Assembly: GCA_965247635.1 (NCBI GenBank)
Contig: CBDFHJ010000009.1
Coordinates: 434,001-498,000, forward strand
Length of the DNA: 64,000 bases
DNA from: CBDFHJ01 sp965247635
GTDB taxonomy: Bacteria; Chloroflexota; Dehalococcoidia; Lucifugimonadales; Australimonadaceae
Reading direction: 5' to 3'
The notes beneath the pieces are model-generated. The model saw nothing but the letters and a program-made list of their open reading frames with translations. It was not told the DNA's origin and did not search any database. Position 1 is the first letter of the stretch, and each line of letters opens with the position of its first letter. The position numbers and the translations under genes were made by a program. Shown here piece after piece: positions 43,353 to 52,374 of the stretch.

Positions 43353-44720
43353 GAGGTTACGTCAATAGGTGTGTAAACGACATCAGGCGGCGACCTTCTC
43401 AGCCGTTGATTCAATGGCGATTCCATCCGCATACTGTGCACCGAGATAGACGTCTTCGATCAACTCAGGGGCCTTCAGACGCCTGAAGCGCTGTTCGGCG
43501 ACCATCAACATTTTCCAGATCACCGCTATCGCCCGATCGACCCTCTTGTAGCGCTTGGCGGCATCGGTCCGAAGCCTGAGGGCCGCGAAGGGTGATTCTA
43601 CCGGGTTCGTCGTGCGAAGGTGCCCCCAGTGCTCCTTTGGGAAGTCATAGAAGGTGACCATGCGGTCCCAGTCCCGCTCCAAGGCCTCTGAGGCCGCCTC
43701 GTAGGAATGGTCGCCGCACCACCTGGTGAACACCGTCCTGAGCCGCTCAGCCTCTGTCCGAGTCGGCGCGTAGGGGATAGTACGCAGCATGAGCTTGGCC
43801 TGGTCCTGTTGTCGCTTTGGAAGCTTGGCGAGCACGTTTACGATCTTGTGGTTCCAGCAGCGTTGCTCTGCCGCCTGCGGATAGACGTTGCGCAGAGCTC
43901 CCCAGATGCCCAGGTGTCCGTCCCCAACCACCAGCCTCGGGCACTCCAGCCCGCGGCGCCTCATGTCCCTGAGCACATCGGACCAGTTCTCTGTGGACTC
44001 CCTGTATCCGGGAACAGCGCTCACCACCACCTTGCTCCCGTCGCTCAGGGCCGCCACCACCACCAGTACTGCCGCCTTCTCCTTCTCAAGACCAGCCTTG
44101 ACGTAGACTCCATCCACCCACATGTAGACCACTTCCAGGTCATCTAGGGGCCGGCTGCGCCATTGGGCAAGCTCATCGTTCCACTTGGACTTCAACCGGG
44201 CCACCGTGCTCGCCGATACCGGTGCGTCCTCTCCCAGCAGCCCCCGCAAAGCCAGATCGAAGTCGCCTTCGGATAGACCGTGCAGGTACAGCTCGGGGAT
44301 CAACTCAGCAACCTTCCTGGTCCTGTTGACGAACAGCGGCAGCAGCCGGCTCTCGAACCGCTCCTCGGTATCGCGGACTCGCGGCCGCCTCAGCTGTATC
44401 GTTCCCGAACTCAGCGTAAGCCTCCGGGCTCTGCCGTATCCGTTCCGATAGCCGGTATCGTTGTCCGAGTCGGATCTGAGCGCCGACTTCGCCCTTCCCA
44501 GAAACGCCGTCACCTCCTCCTCCGGCAACTCCTGGATCAGCCTCTGGACCTGGCTTCGCACCCAATCCTCCAACTGCTCCCACTCCGGCCTTGACTCCGA
44601 CCTACTCTCAGTGCTTTCCTTCCTCATGGGCGGTCTATCTCCTCTCTTGGGCCTCGAGCCCGTGTTGTTCAGAGAGAGGGTACACCGCCTGACTGTTTAC
44701 ACGCTTTTTGAAGATACCTC
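43353..44720 (-). mobile_element. IS256-type insertion sequence, copy 2 (1,368 bp)
   Basis: Same ends and length as copy 1. Left flank CAGTGACG and right flank TATCTCGT do not match, so no target-site duplication remains. The left flank is inside the epimerase gene and the right flank is inside a UvrD-like gene, so sequence was lost or exchanged at this element. Confidence 0.93.
43383..44627 (-). CDS. IS256-type transposase, copy 2 (intact)
   Basis: It has 414 residues, like copy 1, with Leu changed to Pro in IQELPEEEV. Asp172, Asp236 and Glu344 are all present, so it may be active. Confidence 0.95.
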   Translation of the reverse strand: MRKESTESRSESRPEWEQLEDWVRSQVQRLIQELPEEEVTAFLGRAKSALRSDSDNDTGYRNGYGRARRLTLSSGTIQLRRPRVRDTEERFESRLLPLFVNRTRKVAELIPELYLHGLSEGDFDLALRGLLGEDAPVSASTVARLKSKWNDELAQWRSRPLDDLEVVYMWVDGVYVKAGLEKEKAAVLVVVAALSDGSKVVVSAVPGYRESTENWSDVLRDMRRRGLECPRLVVGDGHLGIWGALRNVYPQAAEQRCWNHKIVNVLAKLPKRQQDQAKLMLRTIPYAPTRTEAERLRTVFTRWCGDHSYEAASEALERDWDRMVTFYDFPKEHWGHLRTTNPVESPFAALRLRTDAAKRYKRVDRAIAVIWKMLMVAEQRFRRLKAPELIEDVYLGAQYADGIAIESTAEKVAA

Positions 44721-45278
44721 TATCTCGTACCAGCCCGAGTACATCAGGTACACGATCAGCCTGGCCCTTGTTATTCCAACGTAAAGCACACGCCGTGCTT
44801 CGGCGACTCCGTTAGGGACGGTAGCATTGTACCGAGGCAAACGCCCCTCCTCAAGGCCGGGGATAACTATGGCGTCGTATTCCCGACCCTTGCTACTATG
44901 GAGAGTAGTCAGGGTGACTACGGGAGGGTGCCCTCGGCCGTTAGCGAAGTTACCCAGTGTGAGCTTCTCCAGTGATTCTCCCGGTTCACATTGACTCCGA
45001 ATCATTTTCCAATTGGCGAGATCCTCTGGATGTCGGGGACGGCTCGCCAGGTACGTAGTCACGCCTATGCCATCATTAAGGCGGTCCAGCCAATCTGCCA
45101 GAGGCATGTTGGCACTTGAGAGCGATAGGAGGAACATGTGAAGCTGGCTGCGGTCAGCCAAATCCGCCCAGCCGACAGACACGCTTGCATCCGTCCTCAG
45201 CTGTACCCATTCCTGATAGACGTCTTCAAAGGTTGGGTCGCGTGTAGACTCTGGGAATGCGGTGCACCAGGCGGCCAC
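44697..45278 (-). pseudogene. UvrD/PcrA-type helicase, C-terminal fragment
   Basis: The 193-codon frame holds the last helicase motifs: TLTTLHSSKGREYDAIVIPGLEEG (motif V) and EARRVLYVGITRAR (motif VI). Walker A and motifs II-IV are absent. The 3' end is cut by the IS256-type element: after SGWYEI the final codons EVSSKSV and the stop come from the element's terminal repeat. Upstream, the same frame is open to about 45350 (GPKGGANGEAKRLD), but no start is convincing. It is a remnant of an SF1 repair or plasmid helicase. Confidence 0.82.
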
Positions 45279-45459
45279 ATCTAGTCGTTTCGCCTCACCG
45301 TTCGCACCACCTTTCGGACCACGGCGGTCACGTCGTGGGCTATGGATCTGGGTGAACTATCGAACACCCATAGCGCCGCTATATGGGCGGCCGTAGCTAG
45401 GGCACGAGCTGTGGAATCGAGCGATCTATGCAGCCAACGCACAGCCGTGGCTACCCCTC

Positions 45460-45972
45460 GTGCCATCGTTGTCGGCAGACTGTCGGCTCCCCACAAGAAC
45501 CTCGTCCAGCCCCACTTACGTTGCACCCCGGCTACTACCACGCCTCCGGTGGCTTGTGGGCCGGGCCATTGACCCGGAGCGGTCGCCGAGGTTCCAGGCG
45601 CTGCCCGGACCCAAGCCGGTGCTTGGACTTGGGCGGCTTGGGGCTGCGCCGTCTTGGGTGGTCCTTACTGAAGGGGTGTTCGACTGGCTTGCCCTGACCC
45701 AGTGGGGGTTGCCAGGCGTCGCAGCCCTGGGGACCCAGGGCATGGAGCGGGTGGCAGGTAGCTTGCCTGCCTTCCCCCGCGTCTTCCTCGCCTTCGACGC
45801 CGACGATGCGGGCCGCGAGGCCGCCGAGCGGCTTGAGAGCTTGCTTGGACGGCGGGCCGCCACGGTGCGCTTGCTTGAAGGGGTCACCGACGTGGCGGAG
45901 CTTGCCACGCATCCCCACGGGCGGGCGATCTTCCTGGGCTTGCTTGCCAGGGCGGCCCGCACCGCTAAGTAG
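45460..45972 (+). pseudogene. Toprim-domain primase, C-terminal fragment
   Basis: The 170-codon frame has a Toprim core: VVLTEGVFDWLALTQWG with the catalytic Glu, and VFLAFDADDAGREAAERLE with the DxD pair. It resembles DnaG-type or plasmid primases. The CHC2 zinc finger and the catalytic N-terminal half are missing. The first 30 residues before RLRWLVGRAIDPE look unrelated, so the junction lies near 45540. The rad52-like gene follows in the same direction, consistent with a plasmid or phage replication module. Confidence 0.72.
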
Positions 45973-46190
45973 CACAGTCCCCTTCCATACGGGCTTCCCG
46001 CCCGCTCTTGTGCCCACGCCAGCCCACCGTCTTGCAGGCTCCGTGCCCTGCGCCATCGACCCCCCTACAGCATTACCCAAGGAGGCGCTATGCCCAATGA
46101 ATGACGGGGCTTGCCCCGCCTACGGGCTCCCCATAGGGGAAACCTGCACCGACCAGAGAAACAGCAGAGACATCACAAAGGAGAAGCACA

Positions 46191-46985
46191 ATGACGACCT
46201 CATCGACCAAGAACGGAAGCAACGGCGTCCACCCGGACGCTGCCATCACTCCGGAGCACGACCTGCTCTGGGACAGCCTGTCCCCCAAGGTGGTGACCGA
46301 GCTGGAGAAGCCCCTCGACCCGAGCCTGGTCTCCCAGCGCAAGGGACGGGCCGGGCGCAATTACAGCTACATCGAGGGACACACCGTCATCGACCAGGCG
46401 AACGAGATATTCGGTCGCGGCGGCTGGGGATATGAAGTGGTGGGCGACGTGACCCTGCGAGAGGTCGAGCAGGTCGACCCCAAGACGGGCGAGATCAGCC
46501 GCATCCGCGCCTACAGCGCTCCGGTGCGGGTCACCGTCCCCGGCGCTCCGCCCCGCACGGATATCGGGTTCCACGCCGTGGCGGAGGAGACGGCGGAGGG
46601 TCACGACACAGCCTGCAAAGGGTCGGTTACCGACGGTCTCAAACGCGCCCTGCGCAGCTTCGGAGACCAGTTCGGGAATTGCCTCTATGGGGACCAGGCG
46701 GCCACCGGGCAACCGGCGAAGCAGGAAATCGCAGCCGACTCCCTTGCTCCGTCGCTGCGGGCGACGCTGATCGACCTGGGGGCGATGCAAGGGTTCGACG
46801 AGAAGCAGGTGCGGGCTGCGGTCAAGGGCAAGACGGGCAAGGACCTAGAGGCGGTATCGGCATCGGAGCTGACGCCGCTCGTACAAGGGGCGACCCGGAA
46901 GCTCCAGCAGACGCGGGAAGCAGAGGTGGCGGAGAGGTATCTTCAAAAAGTGTGTAAACAGTCAGGCGGTGTACCCTCTCTCTGA
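46191..46985 (+). CDS. Rad52/Rad22-type single-strand annealing protein, C-terminus cut by IS256
   Basis: The 264-codon frame has the Rad52 family core: VSQRKGRAGRNYSYIEGHTVIDQANEIFGRGGWGYEV, then GFHAVAEETAEGHDTACKGSVTDGLKRALRSFGDQFGN. Such proteins anneal complementary strands in phage and plasmid recombination. The ATG at 46191 has AAAGGAG upstream. From codon 248 on, the frame runs into the IS256-type element at 46934, so the last 17 residues (YLQKV...VPSL) are element-derived. The DNA-binding core is intact, so activity is possible. Confidence 0.87.
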   Translation: MTTSSTKNGSNGVHPDAAITPEHDLLWDSLSPKVVTELEKPLDPSLVSQRKGRAGRNYSYIEGHTVIDQANEIFGRGGWGYEVVGDVTLREVEQVDPKTGEISRIRAYSAPVRVTVPGAPPRTDIGFHAVAEETAEGHDTACKGSVTDGLKRALRSFGDQFGNCLYGDQAATGQPAKQEIAADSLAPSLRATLIDLGAMQGFDEKQVRAAVKGKTGKDLEAVSASELTPLVQGATRKLQQTREAEVAERYLQKVCKQSGGVPSL

Positions 46986-48300
46986 ACAACACGGGCTCGA
47001 GGCCCAAGAGAGGAGATAGACCGCCCATGAGGAAGGAAAGCACTGAGAGTAGGTCGGAGTCAAGGCCGGAGTGGGAGCAGTTGGAGGATTGGGTGCGAAG
47101 CCAGGTCCAGAGGCTGATCCAGGAGTTGCTGGAGGAGGAGGTGACGGCGTTTCTGGGAAGGGCGAAGTCGGCGCTCAGATCCGACTCGGACAACGATACC
47201 GGCTATCGGAACGGATACGGCAGAGCCCGGAGGCTTACGCTGAGTTCGGGAACGATACAGCTGAGGCGGCCGCGAGTCCGCGATACCGAGGAGCAGTTCG
47301 AGAGCCGGCTGCTGCCGCTGTTCGTCAACAGGACCAGGAAGGTTGCTGAGTTGATCCCCGAGCTGTACCTGCACGGTCTATCCGAAGGCGACTTCGATCT
47401 GGCTTTGCGGGGGCTGCTGGGAGAGGACGCACCGGTATCGGCGAGCACGGTGGCCCGGTTGAAGTCCAAGTGGAACGATGAGCTTGCCCAATGGCGCAGC
47501 CGGCCCCTAGATGACCTGGAAGTGGTCTACATGTGGGTGGATGGAGTCTACGTCAAGGCTGGTCTTGAGAAGGAGAAGGCGGCAGTACTGGTGGTGGTGG
47601 CGGCCCTGAGCGACGGGAGCAAGGTGGTGGTGAGCGCTGTTCCCGGATACAGGGAGTCCACAGAGAACTGGTCCGATGTGCTCAGGGACATGAGGCGCCG
47701 CGGGCTGGAGTGCCCGAGGCTGGTGGTTGGGGACGGACACCTGGGCATCTGGGGAGCTCTGCGCAACGTCTATCCGCAGGCGGCAGAGCAACGCTGCTGG
47801 AACCACAAGATCGTAAACGTGCTCGCCAAGCTTCCAAAGCGACAACAGGACCAGGCCAAGCTCATGCTGCGTACTATCCCCTACGCGCCGACTCGGACAG
47901 AGGCTGAGCGGCTCAGGACGGTGTTCACCAGGTGGTGCGGCGACCATTCCTACGAGGCGGCCTCAGAGCCTTGGAGCGGGACTGGGACCGCATGGTCACC
48001 TTCTATGACTTCCCAAAGGAGCACTGGGGGCACCTTCGCACGACGAACCCGGTAGAATCACCCTTCGCGGCCCTCAGGCTTCGGACCGATGCCGCCAAGC
48101 GCTACAAGAGGGTCGATCGGGCGATAGCGGTGATCTGGAAAATGTTGATGGTCGCCGAACAGCGCTTCAGGCGTCTGAAGGCCCCTGAGTTGATCGAAGA
48201 CGTCTATCTCGGTGCACAGTATGCGGATGGAATCGCCATTGAGTCAACGGCTGAGAAGGTCGCCGCCTGATGTCGTTTACACACCTATTGACGTAACCTC
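46934..48300 (+). mobile_element. IS256-type insertion sequence, copy 3 (1,367 bp, inactive)
   Basis: Opposite orientation to copies 1 and 2. The ends are GAGGTATCTTC and ACGTAACCTC. It is one base shorter than the full copies. The flanks GTGGCGGA and GCGGCAGC do not form a convincing duplication. The left end truncates the rad52-like gene. Confidence 0.92.
47027..48270 (+). pseudogene. IS256-type transposase, copy 3 (frameshifted)
   Basis: One G is missing near 47968 (CAGAGCCTTGG versus CAGAGGCCTTGG in the other copies). The frame is correct to EAASE, then reads PWSGTGTAW and stops at 48055. The remaining part, with the catalytic Glu, continues in another frame to 48270. A substitution (EEQFES for EERFES) is also present. 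Confidence 0.93.
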
Positions 48301-48700
48301 GCGGCAGCCGCTCAAACACTGTAAGCGTAAGCGCTCGACCTCCCTTATAGCCAGTATAGCCATGTGAATGGCGGCGACGTCACCTCATTCGGTTGGCAGT
48401 GCCGATCCCCCGAACCACTACGGGAGTGGGTTCGGCTGAGACGACCTGGCGCTCCAGGGTCTGCCCCAAAATTATGGACGCGTTGGCCGCTCGATTCCAT
48501 TATTATATACCGTAGAAGCACTGACGCTGGAGCGGCACAGCAGGGAGTTGCAAGCGCCAACTGGTCACCATTGTTGCAGGCACGTCGGCTCAAGGATCGT
48601 GGCAGAGGCATTGGCACCTCTCAGCTACCAGAGTTCTAAAGAAGGAAATGTCGGAAACCGGCGGCACTTCCGTACCGGCCGCCCATAGCATGGAGGCAGT
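48301..48700. other. Gene-free 400-bp stretch before the liv operon
   Basis: I see no convincing gene. A 91-codon open frame at 48364-48639 lacks a ribosome-binding site and family features. The promoter of the transporter operon should be here; TATTATATACC around 48500 is AT-rich and could include a -10 element. Confidence 0.4.
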
Positions 48701-49489
48701 TTGACGAACACAGCGCCTATCCTTGAGGTTCACGACCTGGTGAAGGACTTCGGCGGAGTGCGGGCCGTTGACCATTGCTCCCTGCGGATCAAGCGGGGCG
48801 CGATCACGGGGATAATCGGCCCTAATGGGGCGGGCAAGACGACTTTGTTCAACCTGGTTTCCGGCGCGATGTCTCCGACCAGCGGGCAAGTCATCTTCGA
48901 CGGCCAGCGCATCGACAAGATGGGAATGCACCAGACTTTCGGTCTGGGCCTTGTGCGCACCTTCCAGATCCCTAGGGAGATGAAGCGCATGACGGTGCTG
49001 GAAAACCTTACCCTGGTACCCGCTCCACAGACGGGCGAACACATCTGGGCATCTTGGTTGATGCCCCGGAAAGTGGCCCGTGAGGAGCGCCAGATCGAGG
49101 TACAGGCGATGGAAGTCTTGGAGCTGCTCACCCTATCTCACCTGGCCAACGAGTACGCCGGGAATCTGTCCGGCGGCCAGAAGAAGCTGCTGGAGCTAGC
49201 GCGCGTCCTCATGGCCAAGCCCAAGATGGTGCTATTGGACGAACCCGCCGCCGGAGTCAACCGTACGCTGCTTCAAAGCATCTCGCAGAACATACTTCTG
49301 GCCAGCGTCGAGCGGGACATCACGTTCGTAATCATTGAGCACGACATGAGATTCGTCATGACCATGTGCGACCCGATTATCGTCATGGCCAACGGTGCCG
49401 TAATTGCGGAAGGAACGCCGCGACAGGTGCGGCAAAACCCGCAGGTGCTGGAAGCATATCTAGGAGGCTCAGCCGGTGACGCTGCTTGA
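48701..49489 (+). CDS. livG: Branched-chain amino acid-type ABC transporter ATP-binding protein (LivG-like)
   Basis: A 262-residue nucleotide-binding subunit with Walker A GPNGAGKT, LVRTFQIPREMKRMTVLENL typical of LivG, signature LSGGQKKLLELA, Walker B MVLLDEPAAGVN and the H-loop in IEHDM. The start is a TTG at 48701 after ATGGAGGCAG. It overlaps livF by 14 bases. The transporter may carry amino acids, amides or aromatic acids; specificity comes from the binding protein. Confidence 0.9.
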   Translation: MTNTAPILEVHDLVKDFGGVRAVDHCSLRIKRGAITGIIGPNGAGKTTLFNLVSGAMSPTSGQVIFDGQRIDKMGMHQTFGLGLVRTFQIPREMKRMTVLENLTLVPAPQTGEHIWASWLMPRKVAREERQIEVQAMEVLELLTLSHLANEYAGNLSGGQKKLLELARVLMAKPKMVLLDEPAAGVNRTLLQSISQNILLASVERDITFVIIEHDMRFVMTMCDPIIVMANGAVIAEGTPRQVRQNPQVLEAYLGGSAGDAA

Positions 49490-50180
49490 TGCCTCCGGTG
49501 TCGTGGCCGGGTATGGAGAGACCGAGATACTGCACGGTGTGTCTATTACCGTGGGCATGGGCGAGGTCGTCACGATCATCGGCCCCAACGGCTGCGGGAA
49601 ATCCACCTTGATGAAGGCCATTGTAGGTCTGATTCGGATGCGATCGGGCAGCATCATGTTCCGGGGCGAGGACATATCTGGGATTCAACCGGATCAGGCG
49701 GTGCGCACTGGCTTGTCCTATGTCCCCCAAACCGGCAACGTCTTTCCTTCACTGAGCATCCGGGAGAACCTGGATATGGGCGCTTTCATCCGTCGCGACG
49801 ACTACCGGGGACGCATCGACGAGATGTTCGAAATCTTCCCAGACCTTGCCATGCGGCCGGGCCGCAAGGCGGGAACCCTGTCGGGTGGCCAGCGCCAGAT
49901 GCTGGCCCTCGCCCGCGCGCTGATGCTGGACCCTGCGCTGATACTGCTGGACGAACCCTCCGCCGGGCTCTCTCCAGAGATGATGGGCCTGGTCTTCGAG
50001 CGCATCAGGGACATTAATCGAAGCGGCGTAGCCGTGCTGCTGGTAGAGCAAAACGCCCGCGAAGCGCTGCGAATGTCGCACCGAGGCTACGTTCTGGTTG
50101 CGGGGGAAAACCGGCTGGACGACACCGGCCCTGACCTGCTGGACAACCCGCAAGTAGCCAGTCTGTACCTAGGAGGCTAA
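49476..50180 (+). CDS. livF: Branched-chain amino acid-type ABC transporter ATP-binding protein (LivF-like)
   Basis: The 234-residue second ATPase. It has Walker A GPNGCGKS, the GLSYVPQTGNVFPSLSIRENL segment, signature LSGGQRQMLALA, Walker B LILLDEPSAGLSP and a VEQNA H-loop region (His replaced by Asn, normal for LivF). The start is a GTG inside the end of livG, after AGGAGG. Confidence 0.91.
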   Translation: MTLLDASGVVAGYGETEILHGVSITVGMGEVVTIIGPNGCGKSTLMKAIVGLIRMRSGSIMFRGEDISGIQPDQAVRTGLSYVPQTGNVFPSLSIRENLDMGAFIRRDDYRGRIDEMFEIFPDLAMRPGRKAGTLSGGQRQMLALARALMLDPALILLDEPSAGLSPEMMGLVFERIRDINRSGVAVLLVEQNAREALRMSHRGYVLVAGENRLDDTGPDLLDNPQVASLYLGG

Positions 50181-50207
50181 TCAAGACGTGCGCTCAGAAA
50201 GTCAGAG

Positions 50208-51233
50208 ATGACTACCCTGCGCGATACCGCCCGACAAATCGGCTCGGCCTGGACGCCAGCGCACACCACTGCCGTCATAGTGTTGGCGGCGCTGGCCATT
50301 GGCTTCCTGCCTTTCGTCAAGATGGGGCTGGTGGTCAACGGCATTTTCCTCGGGGCCATCATCGCCCTAGGCGCTATCGGCTTGACCCTGATCTACGGCA
50401 TCCTCAATTTCGCCAACATCGCTCACGGCGACTATATGACCTTGGGAGCGTACGCCGCGCTGTTCATTATCGGCAGCCTGCTTCCGAAGATTGGAGTTGA
50501 GGGCGAGGGTCTGGGGCCATTCACATTCGGCTACCCTCTGCTCATTGCCTTGCCGATAGCGGCGGCGGTCATCGCCGCGGCGGCGATCGCTCTGGACGTG
50601 GTAGTGTACCGTCGGCTGCGGAACCGAGGCGTGAACGCCGTAGTGGTTTCAATGGCCTCGCTGGGAGTAGCCATCGCGCTGCGCGGGTTGGTGCAGCTGA
50701 TTTGGGGAGGAGATGTCCAGCGCTTGCCGAGGGAGACCCGGCAGGTGTTTCACCTACCCATGGACGTGCGGATACCGCCGGACGCTATGTTCATCGCCAT
50801 CGTGGCCGTCATCCTCGTGGTGGCGTTGTATCTGGTGCTGAGCCGCAGCAAAATGGGCAAGGCCATGCGCGCCACAGCGGACAACCCCGACCTAGCCCTG
50901 GTCAGCGGCATCGGTACCCAGCGCGTCATATGGTGGACTTGGGGAATGGGCGCGGCGTTGGCCGCCACCGCTGGCATCCTGCTGGCCGTATTTCAGGCGA
51001 ACATGCTGCCCATAATGGGCTGGAAGTTCCTCATCCCTCTGTTCGCCGCCGTAATCCTGGGAGGCATCGGAAGCCCATACGGCGCGCTGGTGGGTGCCTT
51101 CGTCATCGGAGTAACGTCTGAAGTTTCGACTCAATGGATCAACCCCAGCTACAAACCCGCGGTAGCCTTCGCGCTGATGATTATGGTGCTGCTGGTGCGG
51201 CCGCGCGGAATTTTGGGAGGAGCACGGAGCTGA
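50208..51233 (+). CDS. livH: Branched-chain amino acid-type ABC transporter permease (LivH-like)
   Basis: A 341-residue permease with about eight to nine transmembrane helices. Family patterns include GAIIALGAIGLTLIYGILNFANIAHGDYMTLGAY, then SKMGKAMRATADNPDLALVSGI, and LGGIGSPYGALVGAFVIG near the end. It lies 27 bp after livF and 1 bp before livM. Confidence 0.92.
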   Translation: MTTLRDTARQIGSAWTPAHTTAVIVLAALAIGFLPFVKMGLVVNGIFLGAIIALGAIGLTLIYGILNFANIAHGDYMTLGAYAALFIIGSLLPKIGVEGEGLGPFTFGYPLLIALPIAAAVIAAAAIALDVVVYRRLRNRGVNAVVVSMASLGVAIALRGLVQLIWGGDVQRLPRETRQVFHLPMDVRIPPDAMFIAIVAVILVVALYLVLSRSKMGKAMRATADNPDLALVSGIGTQRVIWWTWGMGAALAATAGILLAVFQANMLPIMGWKFLIPLFAAVILGGIGSPYGALVGAFVIGVTSEVSTQWINPSYKPAVAFALMIMVLLVRPRGILGGARS

Positions 51234-51234
51234 A

Positions 51235-52233
51235 TTGGAAGTAATCGGCATCCTCGATTACCTGGTGGGATTTGCCATCATGGCGGGCATCTATTCCGTC
51301 TTCTCCCTGGGGCTGAACGTTCATTGGGGGTTCACCGGGCTATTCAACATCGGAATCGCCGGATTTTTTGCGCTGGGCGCCTACGCATCGGCGCTGTTGA
51401 CCACCTCGTCGCCGGACCCGACGCTGTTCGAGGACTTCAAGTTCGGCGGCAACTGGTCCAGTCTGAGCTATCTGGACTTGGGCATCGACGTCTGGTTCGT
51501 CTTTGGACTGGTGGCGGCAGCATTGTGCTGCGGAGTGTTTGCGCTGGTCATTGGCTACGTTGCTCTGCGGCTGCGCGACGATTATCTGGCGATAGCCACG
51601 CTGGGAATCGCCGAGACGGTACGCCTCTTATTCCTGAACGAAAAGTGGCTGGCCAACGGCTCCAAGGGGCTGTACAGAATCCCAAGGTTTCTGGGCGACT
51701 GGATAGCGCCGGACATCTACAACTACCTGTATCTAGTGGTAGTGATCGTCACGCTGGCGGCGCTCTATCTGGCGGTGCAACAGGCGGTCAACTCTCCCTG
51801 GGGACGGGTGCTGAGGGCCATTCGCGAGGACGAGACGGCCGCCGAAGCCAGCGGTAAGGATGTATTCAAGTTCAAGCTCCAGGCGTTCATCATGGGGGCG
51901 ATGATCATGGGTATCGGCGGCGCGCTTTATGCCCACCACATCCGCTTTCTCTCCCCGCTAACCTTCGACCCGCTCCTCGCTACCTTCGTGATCTGGGCCA
52001 TGCTGATGGTGGGCGGCTCCGCCAACAACAAGGGGGCAATCCTGGGAGCGTTCGTGGTGTGGGGAATCTGGACCGGCACACAGTCCCTGCCCGGCATACT
52101 TTCCGATCCCAGCTTCCGACTCCTCATGATAGGCGCGCTCATCGTGGCGGTGATCCTGCTTCGCCCCGGCGGCATCCTGAGCGAGCAGCACCATGTCGCC
52201 CGACGCGGGCTCCCTCCAGATGCTGCTGGCTAG
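51235..52233 (+). CDS. livM: Branched-chain amino acid-type ABC transporter permease (LivM-like)
   Basis: A 332-residue permease. The N-terminus has FSLGLNVHWGFTGLFNIGIAGFFALGAYASALL. The cytoplasmic loop is WGRVLRAIREDETAAEASGKDVFKFKLQAF, and a GGSANNKGAILGAFVVWGIW segment lies near the C-terminus, all standard for LivM. The start is a TTG at 51235 after ACGGAGC. A 51-codon frame overlaps its 3' end. Confidence 0.9.
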   Translation: MEVIGILDYLVGFAIMAGIYSVFSLGLNVHWGFTGLFNIGIAGFFALGAYASALLTTSSPDPTLFEDFKFGGNWSSLSYLDLGIDVWFVFGLVAAALCCGVFALVIGYVALRLRDDYLAIATLGIAETVRLLFLNEKWLANGSKGLYRIPRFLGDWIAPDIYNYLYLVVVIVTLAALYLAVQQAVNSPWGRVLRAIREDETAAEASGKDVFKFKLQAFIMGAMIMGIGGALYAHHIRFLSPLTFDPLLATFVIWAMLMVGGSANNKGAILGAFVVWGIWTGTQSLPGILSDPSFRLLMIGALIVAVILLRPGGILSEQHHVARRGLPPDAAG

Positions 52234-52348
52234 GGATGGCGAACGCGACGATGGTCCAACTCGCTTGATCCGTGGCGATGTGCCCGCGCCGAATAACATG
52301 CGCCGGGTCGCCGAGAATCTGCTCTCAGCGTCCCGGCGCAATCGCTAG
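52193..52348 (+). CDS. Possible small ORF overlapping the end of livM (51 aa)
   Basis: A frame starting ATG at 52193 (MSPDAGSLQMLLARDGE...) overlaps livM by 41 bases and ends in VAENLLSASRRNR. It is basic at the C-terminus and has no known domain. It could be a real small gene, or the ancestral tail of livM exposed by a frameshift. Support is weak. Confidence 0.22.
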   Translation: MSPDAGSLQMLLARDGERDDGPTRLIRGDVPAPNNMRRVAENLLSASRRNR

Positions 52349-52374
52349 GAGTCTAGTTTCGGCCCGCGCTGGAT

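Noticed and set aside
45281..45541. 86-codon minus-strand frame upstream of the UvrD fragment
   Set aside because: Tryptophan- and arginine-rich composition with no helicase motif. It overlaps the Toprim fragment on the other strand, and the UvrD reading continues in a different frame.
48364..48639. 91-codon frame before livG
   Set aside because: No ribosome-binding site and no recognisable domain. It probably arises from a non-coding junction after the IS256-type element.
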